Shown: piece by piece, positions 35,163 to 48,059 of the stretch | How the letters are laid out: every line of letters begins with the position of its first letter | Numbering within the stretch: position 1 is the stretch's first letter | Assembly: GCA_028564675.1 (NCBI GenBank) | Contig: JAOVVO010000306.1 | Coordinates: 1-64,000, forward strand | Direction of reading: 5' to 3' | Source: Onchocerca lupi | Lineage: Eukaryota > Nematoda > Chromadorea > Rhabditida > Onchocercidae | DNA: 64,000 nt | The notes under the pieces: model-generated | The model's database searches: none | What the model was told of the DNA's origin: nothing | The model's input: the letters and a program-made list of their open reading frames with translations, nothing else | Position numbers and translations under genes: made by a program

Positions 35163-35340
35163 TCTATATAAGTAAAGATGTAAATGTTTGTTTTATTTTC
35201 ACATAAACATTTCAAGTTCTTCACCGATTGATTTGAAATTTCGACACAACGTTGCATTCGAATAGGCACGTGTTTAGCTTTTGAATTAGATGGCCCCATC
35301 GGCCGGCCCGGCCGCGCTTCACTTGGCCGGCTTCATTTAG
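35163..35340 (+). mobile_element. Helitron-like non-autonomous element or terminus, fourth copy
   Basis: Starts TCTATATAAGTAAAGATG, continues with ATTGATTTGAAATTTCGACA and CAACGTTGCATTCGAATAGG, and ends with a GC-rich, self-complementary block (CGGCCGGCCCGGCCGCGC, then CTTGGCCGGC) that could form a terminal hairpin. It is about 178 bp long and only 0.7 kb from the third copy. Confidence 0.62.
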
Positions 35341-35344
35341 TAGT

Positions 35345-38300
35345 ACATATCTTTCTTTTGTATTTTTGATCAGTAATTCGTTTAGAATTATGTAATCGAT
35401 AATGAGCATTGTTATGAAGTAATGAAAGAGATGAAAGATACTTTGATATGATGTTGACAGTGATCGAATGCATGAATTGCATATTTCAAGTTTAAAATAA
35501 GTGATGCACTATTGCATAGTAAATAATAATAATTAGATGATTCGAAAGAATAAAAAAACTTATTTAATAATTACTGAATTGAAATGAATTGATTATCTCA
35601 CACATTACGAGTCATTATTTGACCAAATATGAGGACCATTTTTGTCACGACCAGAAGATACAATATACCTAGAAGGTTAGAACATTTTCGATGATTTAAA
35701 TAATGGATACTTCGATTCTTATTGAGGATATGCTCGTACAAATCTGATTATCCATCTTAACATGTCTATGCAAGTATTCAGTTGTATAGTTTGCAATTAA
35801 TCTTGCTTTATTCAACTTTGATACAAACATTTCTTCCTAAAGAAATGTTTGAAACTCAAATAATGTGCGTTTGAGTTAGCGACAAAAATACGAGAAATTA
35901 TGCAATATTTCATCATTTTATCGTTTTTATATTTCGTCAGTAGAGAAAATTCACATATCAGTAGGAATAAGTAATTGGAGTAATTGGAAACTTCTTTGCG
36001 GCAACTTATCGACACTTTGCTATTCGATTGATTCAGTGTATGTAAAAGTGTAAATAATGATGAGATTATTTTGAAATAATCCGCATGAATTTCAGTTTGT
36101 ATTAATTATATTCAACATTTCACCATTTCTTTCGACATTCAATTATCTAATTATTATTTACTAGAAAATATGGGATTAATTTAGGGCCAGTATTTATAAC
36201 AAAAGAATCGTGAAAGGATGGGAAAATAATCATTCTAAAATGTCGTTCAGATTAACAATAATCACTTATGGTTAAACGGCAGGTATCAGTTTTTTTTTTT
36301 TTTTTTTTTTTTTTGAAATCATCGAAGTATTAAAGTATGATATCAAATTACGAGATATTTTATTTATGTATGTAAATAGGTCGACTTTATTAAAAATATA
36401 TTAATTATCATAGTAAGTTAGCAGTGGTAAAGCAATCTCTTCTATACAGAAGATATTTTTTGATTTCTTACTGAGTGACGGAATTGTTGTTATTGTTGTT
36501 GTTTAAGGAATCTTTTATAATAATATTGTTCAAACCATTGAAATGCCAAATAAAGAAAAAAAAAGATAAAGTTTTTTTTTTTTTTTATTAAGCAATTTTT
36601 CTTTATTTTTAGAAGATGATCAATCTGAAGGCATTCTTCAAACATAGACTATTGTTTGTTATCAAATTTGGCCTAATTTAGAGCACTAATACAGTCGCAA
36701 ATAATCCACATAATTATTCTATTCTTCCAAGTAATATGTTTATTGCTCGAAGTTTTCATCTAATATCATCTGATTAAGAATATCTTTATAGTTCTTATTT
36801 TCCACTTATTGTAATGTATTTACGAGATACAATTTCGACTTACTATTTCTCCTGTTTTTTCTTTCTATCTCTTTTCTTGTTAATTTAAATTTATATGGTT
36901 GTAGTTTGTATTTGTTAACATTCGAAGTATCTTTAAAAAGAAATGATATACGGCTTGTTCACATGTTACGATGATAAATTTTCATAGTTAACCTATTCTG
37001 ACAGATAAGATATTATAAGAGTAGGGGAGAAAATTCTAATGCCGGAAGCTATCGGAAATTAATTGCAATAATTCATTAGTCCGCACTGAATACAATGGAC
37101 ATAAATTTTGCTACTTCTATAGCAAAATTGTTGGAATAATCGATTTTGAACTGACAGTTTTTACTACAGCATAGAAATTTGGAACTTAGTAATATCATAT
37201 TGAATTCTCAAATGCAGTTTTCTAACAGTTGCCATTTCATTGGCAATCGATCATTGAATCCATATTTTCGATCACATTCTCCTTAATATTCGAATTTGTT
37301 TGATTAATTGAATCTGCTTACCAACAATCATGTAACTTTGATTTATTATGATTATATGTAATTATTTTATCGCCTTTTTTTCGCTTTTGAGACAACCGCA
37401 AAACAGGTGGCACCAAAAGACCATGTCCATCAAATAAAAGGAAGAATGAGAGATATCTTGTTACATATCATTTTCACTTCCGTGAAAAATACAAGTCTTA
37501 CTCTGCAAAAAACTAGGAGAAACAGATGCAATTGTATCTCAGGACTGCATTTTACATTACTAAACTTAATTATGCTGCTGCCATGATTTTATATATAATT
37601 GCTTTATTTCTATTACTTCAATGCTTGATTCAAGTCGCGAACAAAAAATCAAGTAAAAGAATCTGTACAGCAACTGTTGATATCACAGTATTTTAACACT
37701 TAAAAAAGCACTCACTCATTCTTGATCAAACAACTTAAAAATGAGCAAGCATTTCGATAATATATCTTTAGAATTTCATACAATGAAATTTGTTCAATAA
37801 TACCTCAGAAAAATCTTCACAAAAGCGATCTTCCAATCCGGAATGGATACCGGTGATTTTACTGGAAAAATCCCTTATTTTTTGGTTCCATATCTTTAAG
37901 ATAAATTCTTAAACAAAACTAAATTTTGCAAGAATCGTCTCTTTCTCATTGTTCAGGCATTGATTAGAAAAGAAAGCTAACCTTATGCAACAAATGACAA
38001 CATATGATAAATAGTGCCAAGTAAATATGATAGCAATGTGTAACAAACAGTACGTTTTACTTCAGAAGACTTTCTTCAAACGATGAATGAATAAAAGTAG
38101 AAATGTGTATAGACAAGACAACCATCAATTAAAATTGTTGAGATAAAAATAGAAAGAATATCAGGATAAATTTTGCAAAAGGTGCTAACAAGTCACCTAA
38201 AAGAAAAACAAGTGAATAAGAGTTTATTGACAGCAACATTAAGTACTATCTGTATCACTGGATGTAATGCAACTATTTGCATCTATTTTTCCATCACATT

Positions 38301-38515
38301 CCAATAAACGAGATCAAATTTGAATCAACATCGATCATGATGTTCTCATGTTAACAGGAAGTAAATTTGCAATGTGGGGAAGATATCCATTACCTGACCA
38401 TTTTTATTCTCTTCCTCAAGTTTAGCTATTCAGATGATACATTTCCTGATTTCCTTTTTCAGATTTATGAGCTGCTGAAGAATAGATTATCTTCCTCGAA
38501 CAAGTCAATCCGAAA
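35345..38515. other. Intergenic, no gene supported
   Basis: About 3.2 kb of AT-rich DNA with T runs near 36290-36315. A piece at 37385-37520 is less AT-rich and its minus strand reads LVPPVLRLSQKRKKGDK; I considered it as a MED19 terminal exon but preferred 38522-38569, which is nearer and in phase. Confidence 0.5.
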
Positions 38516-38521
38516 AAAACA

Positions 38522-40597
38522 TCATATTTTTCTGATTTTATTATTTGGATCCTCTTCTTTTAAATCTCTCTGAAATTGAATCATTTGCATGAAACATTAC
38601 ATCACATAGTGATATGAGATTAGCAGCAGTTAGAGAATTCGGAGTATTGCATAACATATGTATCAAAAGTTTCAATCAAGTTCAAGGATCAATGCTATTT
38701 ATTGGCATCAAAAGTTAAAGGCCAAACTATTAATGGTTTATAATTATTCATGGAATAAACAGAATGGTTTGATATTGGTTATCTTTATATTCATATTCAA
38801 AATATTATATAAGGTCATATTCTTGGATGCAACCATGTCATTTAAAAATATGTTGCACTAAACTATAATAATTAACAACTTAAAGTTATTCCAAAAAAAA
38901 AAAAAAAAAAAAAAGAAAAAAAAATGAATGATGTGTGAGTAGCTGCAAAAATTACCTTTCGTTTTTTATCCTTTTTCTTCTTTTTTTCTTTCTTTCTATC
39001 TTTTTCTTCGCTGCGATGCTTCCTATTCTTTCGATCCGAATCAGCATCTTCAAAGCAAACGTTTTATATGATATTAGCAGTATAGCTTTCCATGAAAGAT
39101 ATAAGATATAAAATTTACCATCAAGATCATCCAAGCTCCATTTATATTTCCTTTTAGGTTTTGTTTCTTCACCATTCTCATCATAATTTGTTGCATCACC
39201 ATTCAGATCATCTATCTTATTATCAAAATATCTACAAATCCATAGGAAATGAAGTAAAAACATAGCAATGTCAAAACTTAGAAATTCTAGCTCATCACTT
39301 TTGTTTTCAATCAGTTTTGCAATTTAATTTATGTAAAATTTAGCTCATTAATTGAACAAACTTTGTTCTTTCACGCGACACATTATGTATCTTTACTTTT
39401 TATTTGAATTGCAAATAAGTAGTATCCGCATTTATATGTTTAAAGATACCTATAGGGTTCAGGCACTGCACCAGGTGTGAGCCTAAATCCTGCCATCGCA
39501 CTCGCAGAAAGATTGGTAATCTCTTTACCGGTGATCGGTGGTTTTTCTACCAACATCCGCAATGAACTAAAATAAGGCAAAATGAAGAATATAAGTTCTA
39601 ATAATCAGTAAAAAGGTCCACTATTCAGAGATACAGCTTTTTTTCTCACATGATAATAAATCAAAAATTTCTTAAATTAAAGCAAACAATTCTCAAATTT
39701 CATATCTCTGCACTCAAAGTTGCCTGCTATATATTTCAATTTATTTGAAGCTTTCGAGCAAATATATCATTCCAATTTGATACTTTTTTTAACGCTCTTA
39801 CATCTATATGTCCGTTTACTGGAAATAAATATCTAGATGGAATTTCCTCAGACAAAAGCCAAAAATTGAAGGACTGCAAACCTGAATTCCAAGGCATTTT
39901 CAAAATTGAAACTGCCGACAAGATGCGGGAGAAAAGAGCCGAGGTCTTCGCGTAATCGTTTCGAGCCACAAAAACGTTGATAAGATGAGCTCATATCATA
40001 TTCCGCCAATAAGTCATTACTACCAAGTAAAACGCTTTGCTCTGCAAAATTCATAAGTACAATTCTTTTCTTAGAAAAGCGCCAAATATCTAGACCTATC
40101 AAAATTCTATATCATATACTGGAAAAAAAATAAAACATCTCGAAATTCCAATTTAAACACATGAACGAATTGTATCTCTGTTCGAGAAATCGCATAAATA
40201 ATTTCATCAGTTTGCTACATTTTGCCACGAGGTGATAATTTTAAATTGTAAAAAATTATATCATCAGAGATATTTCAAATTTTCCCCAATAATTAACAGC
40301 ACATTTTCTGATCTGTTTTTCCATTTATTAAAAGATGGTGCTTAACAGATTTTCTAGCTCTTCTCTTCTCAATTTTTTGTAATATGTGAATTTTTAACAT
40401 CACCAAATCTTATCTTATTGCTTATTCACGCCTTAATGGCTAAAAATAGAATAAATGAAAGGATGAAACTAACGTGGTAGTTCAGGTTTCATCAAGTGAA
40501 AAGGACACACTAACGACAACTGTGAATATCTACCCTTTAATGATATTTTTGTACGTAATGAACCTGATGATGCGACACCACTTCCAGCAGAATCCAT
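38522..40597 (-). CDS. mdt-19: Mediator complex subunit 19
   Basis: Head-module subunit of Mediator, which links transcription factors to RNA polymerase II. Minus-strand exons: 40597-40534, 40041-39882, 39566-39450, 39231-39119, 39047-38956 and, less certainly, 38569-38522; about 197 aa with all phases consistent. The MED19 core is clear: EYDMSSSYQRFCGSKRLRED, LGSFLPHLVGSF, SLRMLVEKPPITGKEI and AMAGFRLTPGAVPEPYR. After this comes an acidic stretch, KYKWSLDDLD, and the family's typical Lys-rich tail (DRKKEKKKKKDKKRK). The last exon adds RDLKEEDPNNKIRKI. The start codon lies 1.17 kb from that of RFC5 on the opposite strand, so the two probably share a divergent promoter region. Confidence 0.92.
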
Positions 40598-41223
40598 CTT
40601 CAAATTTCAATCTGAAATAACAAATTCACAGAAATTTCGAATTCTTGTCCATTCTTGTCAACGCTTTCGATCAACGTTTATCAGCAAATAATCCTTATCA
40701 GCAATAATTTGATATAATCTCTATCAGTAGCATCTTAGTGATGAATGCTTCTCAAACAAATGCTTGTATCACTGCTTGTCAGCTCTAAGACAATTAAATA
40801 AATTGTTTTATTATTAATAAAACAATCAATTTAATTAAAAAGTCCTAGCACCGCCAAATTTTTTTTGTAAATCATCACGAGTCATGCAAAAAGATGGGAG
40901 AAATACTTCCTAGCATTCCAGGTATTGAGGAGTTGTTGTTGCACTTGCTGTTCAGGAACGATTCACCGAAATAGTCTCAAGTAAAATTAACTTCCATAAC
41001 AATCCACAGTAGCATAGCTTAATGTTATTAACAATAATTCGAAATCATTCTAATAATTCAAATAATAATAGATGGATAAAAAAGTGCGAAACCAAATTAC
41101 AATAACAAGTTCTGATCTGATCATAATGATTTGATCATAATGACTTCACAACCCAAATATTATTATTTCTTATCAAAGAATTAATTATAAATCAGATTCA
41201 TTTTTCTCACTACTAATCCAAAC

Positions 41224-41279
<56 letters not shown>

Positions 41280-41762
41280 GAAAAATACAATAGACCTAAA
41301 TTAAACTAGGCATACTTATTGTTATTGTAATTTGACCCTACATTCTACTATTCATTTATTACTTTTTGATTAAATCAGATTAAAGATTTATAAGTAAAGA
41401 GATTAAATCAGATCAGATCAAATTAAGATATACAAGGATAAATGCGATCTGATTTGATCATAACGATCAGATTTAAGATGTATACAAAGAGAGATCAAGT
41501 CAGATCTGATCAGATTAAGATATGCATCGATTAATGTATCCTGATCTGATCATAATGATCTCACGACCTAAATATTAATTCTTTGGGAGAATGACAAAAA
41601 AAGATTGAACCAAACAAACGAATCAATGGGGAACTTCAATGAAGACCACATCTGCAATTTAACAATGAACTCCTGAAAGAAATCATTCGCAACTCGCATC
41701 CTAACCTGAATTACCCGGGAGAGTGGTACTTGAACCAGGTTGAGAGGATAAGTGTCAGGACA
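40598..41762. promoter_or_regulatory. Divergent intergenic region between MED19 and RFC5
   Basis: Upstream region for both genes. It contains a run of about 50 A residues (41229-41278) and the GATC-rich repeat described separately. GTGTCAG at 41752-41758, 4 nt before the RFC5 ATG, could be a trans-splice acceptor. Confidence 0.5.
41105..41572. repeat. Degenerate ~80-bp repeat rich in TGATCA/GATCTGATC
   Basis: Two adjacent units (about 41398-41476 and 41477-41556) share GATTAAATCAGATCAGATC-like, ATTAAGATATACA and GATCTGATTTGATCATAACG-like blocks. A partial third unit (about 41110-41165) has TCTGATCTGATCATAATGA. Short palindromes AGATCT and TGATCA recur throughout. Confidence 0.7.
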
Positions 41763-44141
41763 ATGGTATCGGATGAACAGGTCAAGATTAATATGCCATG
41801 GGTGGAAAAATATCGTCCAGCTTATCTCACTGAACTTGTTTCTCATGAAGAAATCATCAGTACGCGTAAGTTATTCTACTTTTTATATTTCATGTCAAAG
41901 AGAATTACCGAACAATATATCGATTCTTAGATTCTTTGGATTTTACTTACTCTTCTGCATGATCGAATTTATAAGATATTGTTGAAAGCTTTTGTTTAAT
42001 TTAGATTTTATTTTTGATAAGTAATGTATCATATTTATAGCATTTCAAATTTCTAGTTTTTAGTTACAAAATTGATCAATGAAAATCGATTGCCACATTT
42101 ATTGTTTTATGGCCCTCCTGGAACCGGAAAAACAAGTACCATATTAGCCGTTGCGAGGATGATGTATACACCGAAGCAATTATCGTCGATGATTTTAGAA
42201 GTACATTTTTGAATTCAAATTTATTAAAATAACACTTGATAAGAATCCAACGTTTTGTTTTCTCTGTAAAAGTAATATAAAAGTTTTGTTATTATTCTTA
42301 TAACAGATTTGATTCCTATGTGGTACCAGAATTGTCTTATAGCATTTTCTCTGTAGATGTTTCTTTGATAATGCTTTTATATTCGGATGCAAATATTACG
42401 TTGATTTGTATCCTGGTTATTGCAGATATTTCTTTTGTTATATTTTTTAGCTAAATGCATCCGATGATCGAGGCATCGGGATTGTTCGAGAACAGATCAT
42501 TAATTTTGCTCAAACAAGTACTTTAAATATGGACAAAAACCAAAAGAATGTACCAAAATTGGTCATACTAGATGAGGCCGATGCTATGACGAAGGATGCA
42601 CAGAATGCCTTGAGGTATTTTTATACTGTGTATATAGGGTTTATGTGTTTATGTTATAAATTTTATGTTTTAACTTATAGGATTTGTGTTCTGCGATAAT
42701 TTTCGGGACTAATTTCTTCTTTTAGACGAGTAATTGAGAAATTCACAGACAATGTTCGATTCTGTATTATATGTAATTATTTATCGAAAATTATCCCGGC
42801 AATCCAATCACGGTGCACACGTCTACGTTTCGCTCCACTTTCAAATGTTAATCTTTTCTTTAATGTTATTACTATACTAAATCTACATTTATCAATATTT
42901 CTAACAAACGGACCATTCAGATAACGCTTTATTTAAAAAGGAGAAGGAACTCTGTATATCTATTTTATCATTAAAGATTCATTATAAGATTCTTCTAGGA
43001 ACAAATATTGCCACGACTGCATCATATCGTGCAAGCAGAATCACTGACCGTAACAGAAGATGGTCAAAAAGCATTGTTAAAGTTGGCTGAAGGAGACATG
43101 AGACGAGTTATCAATGTTTTGCAGGTCAATATTTCATATTTACTGTGATTATCACTTGACTCAATAATTTCTCTATTTCATTCTAAATCGAATTAGCTTA
43201 GTAATATGATAATTAATTAATGCACCGGTAGTTCAAAAAATAGTTGTTGAATGGAGGAATTATATAATTGCATCATATCTTATATGGACAAATTTTTTAT
43301 CTTTCATAAAAGATGTTATAATGCATGGATTTTCTGATATAGTTATTTTTATTTCTCAAATGATAACTACTTTTCTGGCAATTATTTGTTTACTGGTGAT
43401 GCAGCTGAAAAAATTGAAACAGAGTTTTTATGATTTACAAATATTTATCCAGCTTTCTTATTTAGTACGATATAATTTTGCAGAGTACAGCAATGGCATT
43501 TAAAACAGTTGATGAACGGAGTGTTTATCAATGCGTGGGTTATCCGCTACCAACCGATGTTGAAAAAATCGTAAGAATACTATTAAACGATTCAATGGAA
43601 GATGCTTACACAAGTATTATTTTTTGGTGAACTTTAATCAGCTTTTACCTTTTGTGAAGGCAGACTACGGAGATATCACTTTTATCTTTGAGTATGCTGT
43701 CTTCAGTGACAATCTTAGTTTGACATGCTAAGCCTTTTTGAATCACTCAGTCACTAAATCCTTAAATCATGATAACTTTTTGTTTTTCTGTCATACAACG
43801 GTAAAGATTCACTAGCAGAAGCTTAAATCAAATACATAAATGGCTTTTCATTGTTCTTTTTTTTTTTTTTTTATTTTGCAGAAATAGAAGAAATTCGAAA
43901 TGAGCGTGCATTCGCATTAAGCGATATATTGAACTCAATGCATGATTTCATATTTCGTCTCGTCATACCATCAGAATTACTGAGTCGATTAATTATTAGT
44001 ATGGCGGATATCGAATATCATTTGTCGCAGGGCTGTTCAGATCGTTTACAGCTTGGGACTTTAATTGGTGTTTTTATCAATGTTCGCAATGAATTGGCAA
44101 AAATTGCTTCTGGTTCTGAAACTCAAGCAGTGACAGCCTAA
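41763..44141 (+). CDS. RFC5: Replication factor C small subunit (RFC5 type)
   Basis: AAA+ subunit of the clamp loader that places PCNA on primed DNA. Exons: 41763-41865, 42064-42200, 42451-42614, 42726-42846, 42999-43124, 43484-43613 and 43882-44141; 346 aa, all phases consistent, close to human RFC5 (340 aa). Visible motifs: MPWVEKYRPAYLTELVSH at the start, Walker A LFYGPPGTGKTS (49-59), LNASDDRGI, Walker B LVILDEADAM (117-126), and the SRC arginine-finger motif (163-165). The C-terminal collar segment includes SMADIEYHLSQGC, as in RFC5 orthologues. AATAAA at 44307-44312 marks the probable 3' end. MED30 follows on the same strand. Confidence 0.96.
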
Positions 44142-44704
44142 TTCGATCCTGAATTTTTACATAAAATTGCAGGAATTGTTAGGAAAAATGCTCCATTTGC
44201 AAAATCTGAATAGCACTAAAGTTACATTTAGTAAGCAAGAGAGTGTGAAATCAAGTATTTAGTTTTGGAATCTGTTCTTTTTCTATTGTAATGATTATTT
44301 GGGTAAAATAAAATTGCTTAAAATTTTGCAAGGAGAAGATATTATGAGAATAGAAAATTATTTCTTTGTATTGTTGAATTTTATTCATTTTTTTTTTTTT
44401 TTTTTACTTTCATAATCGTGTTTAAATCATGTGTTCAATTCTTACGTATGATCTCTTGAATAAATTCTATGGTTTCAAAAGCTGAAATTTTCAAAAGTCT
44501 AGTTTTCTTGTTTCCTTTACTGGATGAAAATTTATTTGAATGGAAAAATATTATGGTAGCTCTAATAATTGTACTGTTTAAGAAAAGTGTGGAACATTTG
44601 ATGATGTGGTTATTAAAGTGTGATAAACTTGTTACTAAAAGAGGAACAGAAGGTAAATGTAGTTATGAAGTTTTTATTGACATAAGTGGATTTGCTTCAG
44701 GAAG
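44142..44704 (+). other. Intercistronic spacer RFC5-MED30 with probable trans-splice acceptor
   Basis: Holds AATAAA (44307-44312) and a T run (about 44390-44405), then TTTGCTTCAG ending at 44700, 4 nt before the MED30 ATG. Short same-strand spacing with an acceptor and no obvious promoter fits a nematode operon; this is inference. Confidence 0.45.
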
Positions 44705-46783
44705 ATGCAGAATTCAGGTGTTGGTCCGAATCAGCCGCTATATTATCAACAAACTCAGGGTTTGATTTCTCTTAATTGTTATTTATTTTTAATTTTAAGT
44801 CGGAAGTGGATACAACTTATAAAACATATCTGGTGCTGTTATAATCGGTTCTTATCAGCATCGACTATATCGAATGAGAAGTCAAGTAAAATCGATAATC
44901 CCGAATTACTTTTCCCATATGATTGTGAGGTATTAAGGAGGAATTTATTTATAAATATAATCAAAAGAGTAAATGCGGAAATTGAGAAGAAACTCTATAG
45001 CATGTTTTATGCATTGTATGAAAGAAAATCATCAATAATGAAAAAGTTTCTACATTTCTTAAGTGTTAGTAATTATAGGTGGTGCTATGATGATGGGTTA
45101 TCCATCATCTACAACTGACCAGCGTCAGCAACAGCAACAGCAGATAATAAATATGCAGGGTGTACCGACAACTCAGATGTATAGCAATGCAAGTATGCAA
45201 GGTATGCCGGGAAGACCGTATTCTGCAGGTACTCCTCAGGAATCCTCATCGGGAATACGGCCATCATCACAGTCTCAACCTAGTTATTCACTAGGAGTGC
45301 AACCGCAAGCATCAAATGAACAACAGCAGCAACAACAATTTCAAAATCGGCAGCCATATCAGCCTCAGCAGCAATCACAAAAGCAACAATCGCAACAATC
45401 TACTCAAAAGTATACATGAAGATATTATTAGTTAGAACTGGTGCCAATATTTCTTCATATATGTGTGAGATACTGTTAATTTTGTTTTAGAAAGTAGTAT
45501 AAAAGATGGTAAAAGTCTTTCTCACCAAATTTAATGATTTTATTTAGTTTTCTAATTAAGGATAAATAATCAATTCATGTCATTAAGATTACAGAGCATC
45601 AGATCAGGCAAGTGAAAAATCAAAGAAAGAAGAAACAAAAACAGCTCGGCCAATGAATCCTCCACCATATTCTCCCGAGATATTGAACGATCTTTCGAAA
45701 TATTCGGTTGCTGCCTTGGCATGTATCGGTCGTGAATTGGTCCAGGAATTGTTGCTTAGGTAAGCTAAAATGTCATGTATTGCGCTTTTATTCTTTCTAT
45801 TTATTTTCAGTGCAGTTTACTTGTTTGCTCGCATTTTAGACAACTTTGAAGAAATAATAAAATCTTGAGTATTTGCTTTTAAGAACTGATCAGTCATTTA
45901 GTGCAGCACGAGTTAAAGGCGATTAATCTGACTGTTCATGGATCTCTTGAAAGAAAATTCTTAAAAAACTTTGATTGTGATATGTTGATTGATAAATCGA
46001 TAGACCACAATCAGATTGCTTGTAATTTATCTTTTGGTTGTGCATGAGAGTAAAGGTTCAATTTTTTTGCAGGACTTATACGCTGATGACAAGTTTGACG
46101 AAATCAGTAGACCGTTGGCACCAGCAACAAGGTGTAAGCGATCCGGAACAATTGCTTTCTTACTGTGAATATATATTATCGAAGATCACGGAAATAAGGT
46201 TACGAATTGACTGTGTACCAAGAGTGACCAATATCAGTGAGGATGAATTCATTACATTGATGACCGATCCAAGTCCTCCACAAAAACCGCCTGAACTGGT
46301 ATTAATTTTTTATTTGTTTGTGATATGAAAATCTGTAATAGTGTTTTTATCACATAATTTTGTCTGTGAATAATAAACGATTTATTTGATGAAGTCAAGG
46401 AATTTTTATGCAAATCACTTAGATTTGAAAGAAATCTCATTCTTTCAGTGCTGATTGAATTTTTTATTTAGCACCTTAGAAAAATGAGCTTTCATCTGCT
46501 CTAATATTTAGATTTATAAAAAGTGAAATAGACTAACATAACTACGTACTATTATTCATTTTATGGGTTTCTAATGGAATGTATAATTAATTATAAAGAT
46601 GCATATGAAGATGCTGTTGTCTATTTGTACATTACTAAATGCACTGCATTTCAGATAGCCAAGGAGGAAACATTCGAAGTGCAACGAAGAAAGCTAGTAA
46701 AGTTGAATACAGCGCTAAAAAATTTAGATTGGATGTGTTTGGTTTCCGATCCACGTTTTTTAAAAAAAGCAGATAAAAGCTGA
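44705..46783 (+). CDS. mdt-30: Mediator complex subunit 30
   Basis: Mediator subunit bridging the head region. Exons: 44705-44759, 45079-45409, 45595-45759, 46073-46298 and 46655-46783; about 301 aa, phases consistent. The N-terminal 130 residues are Gln-rich and low in complexity (MQGVPTTQMYSNASMQG, then poly-Gln segments), as in other nematode MED30 proteins. The conserved helical core is GRELVQELLLRTYTLMTSLT, then LLSYCEYILSKITEIRLRI, and the C-terminal helix with TFEVQRRKLVKLNTALKNLD. The family call rests on the pattern of the core (VQ-[LV]-RT...L) and the C-terminal helix rather than a domain search. It sits 0.56 kb after RFC5 on the same strand. Confidence 0.82.
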
Positions 46784-47980
46784 TAATATTTATAGCAATA
46801 TTTGCTCTATATTTCCTAAATAATTTATCACTAGGCGTTTACAGATATTTTCTTCTTCTTTAGATAAGTGTTGATATATCAATAGCTCTATCAGGCAAGT
46901 CTATTAGAAACATTTATGCAATGATGAGATCATTATGATGTCACTCGTTTCATACATTTCCACGAGATTAAACACGTTAATGGATTTAAAGATCGTTAAA
47001 GTTGTATTGTTATCCTTTTTCTTGTTCCCTAAATCTATGTTTATTTATTGTAAAAGATACTATAATTATAGGCCGCTATAAACACTGTTCATTGCGAATT
47101 ATAGAGTCCGAACAACACTTATTCCGATGTGCTTCGGGCATCGCTCTGCTTCTGAAACATAAGATTTTTAGACAGTTTATTAATATAATTTTAAATATTC
47201 GGCATTAACACTAATTGTAACACACATTAAATTAATTGTCACATATATTGCTGATAGAAAAGATTCAGGAATGCTTCATATAATTTCAATTTCACGACTC
47301 ATACTTTAGATGATTTCTTACAGTGAGATTTTACACATTCTTAATATTAATACCTTAACTGCTTTGACAATTCTTACCATTTGATTTCATGTCATCGAAT
47401 AATCTAGGGATTTATCGCAGCGTATTCGTTCAAATTTGCATTGAGCTCATCTGCAGATCTGTTTCTTCGAATGTTCAGCACTATAAGAGTAATCAGTTAT
47501 CTTTTTAGTCAGTAACTTTGCTTCGAAAAAAAACATCCACTATTCACGTGTGTAGATTAGACAAGTGATGTGTAGTAGTCGATAAGACATCTGATGCATG
47601 CATTAATTGTGCGGTCTATTAGCTGAATATTATCCTATACTTCTAAGTAGTCACTTTTCGGGCTCAACTTTTCCCATATTTCTTGGATACAAACTAGGAA
47701 ACAATCAGTAAGCTTTGCTATTGGAACAATCGTTCTGTTTCCGGATAACATCTCAGCCCTGCTTAATGATGAAACTGGAAATATTTACCTAAGATATTAC
47801 ATCTGTACTTTCCGTGCAATACTACTACGACGTTTGATCAAGCTATTCATTACTGTTCCATTACAAAGGGACTTATTTTCCGTAGAAAATTCCCATAAAT
47901 CAGGATGAATATAGGAATTTCTTCGATTAAGAATCATTATAATATGCATGAATGAGATGATATATGTGCTGGGAAAAGGA
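46784..47980. other. Unassigned region with coding-like islands
   Basis: Between the convergent ends of MED30 and dpy-31. Two islands are less AT-rich: 47060-47205 (open on the plus strand, with RYKHCSLRIIESEQHLF) and 47651-47905 (plus strand open for 85 codons with no ATG; includes FAIGTIVLFPDNISALLN). Neither gives a recognisable protein or clear exon pair. They may be exons of an unresolved gene or long 3' untranslated sequence. Confidence 0.35.
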
Positions 47981-47983
47981 CTT

Positions 47984-48058
47984 CTAAACTAACATGCAGG
48001 CACTATCAACATAGATACATCGATAGTGCCTGATACCGTAGCCATCACACGATGCATC
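47984..48058 (-). pseudogene. Out-of-frame thrombospondin type-1 fragment after dpy-31
   Basis: Directly after the dpy-31 stop, a different minus-strand frame reads ASCDGYGIRHYRCIYVDSAC, which matches the Cys/Gly/Arg spacing of the middle of a TSP1 repeat. DPY-31 orthologues carry a TSP1 domain at this point. The in-frame sequence before the stop (SFLAWSE) looks like the Trp motif that opens TSP1. The domain therefore seems split by a frame change. Confidence 0.5.
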
Positions 48059-48059
48059 A

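Noticed and set aside
35000..35409. Minus-strand frames of 99 and 62 codons
   Set aside because: They run through the Helitron-like element at 35163-35340 and have no homology.
37385..37520. Terminal exon of MED19
   Set aside because: An exon at 38569-38522 is closer, has a CAATTTCAG acceptor and keeps phase, so it was preferred.
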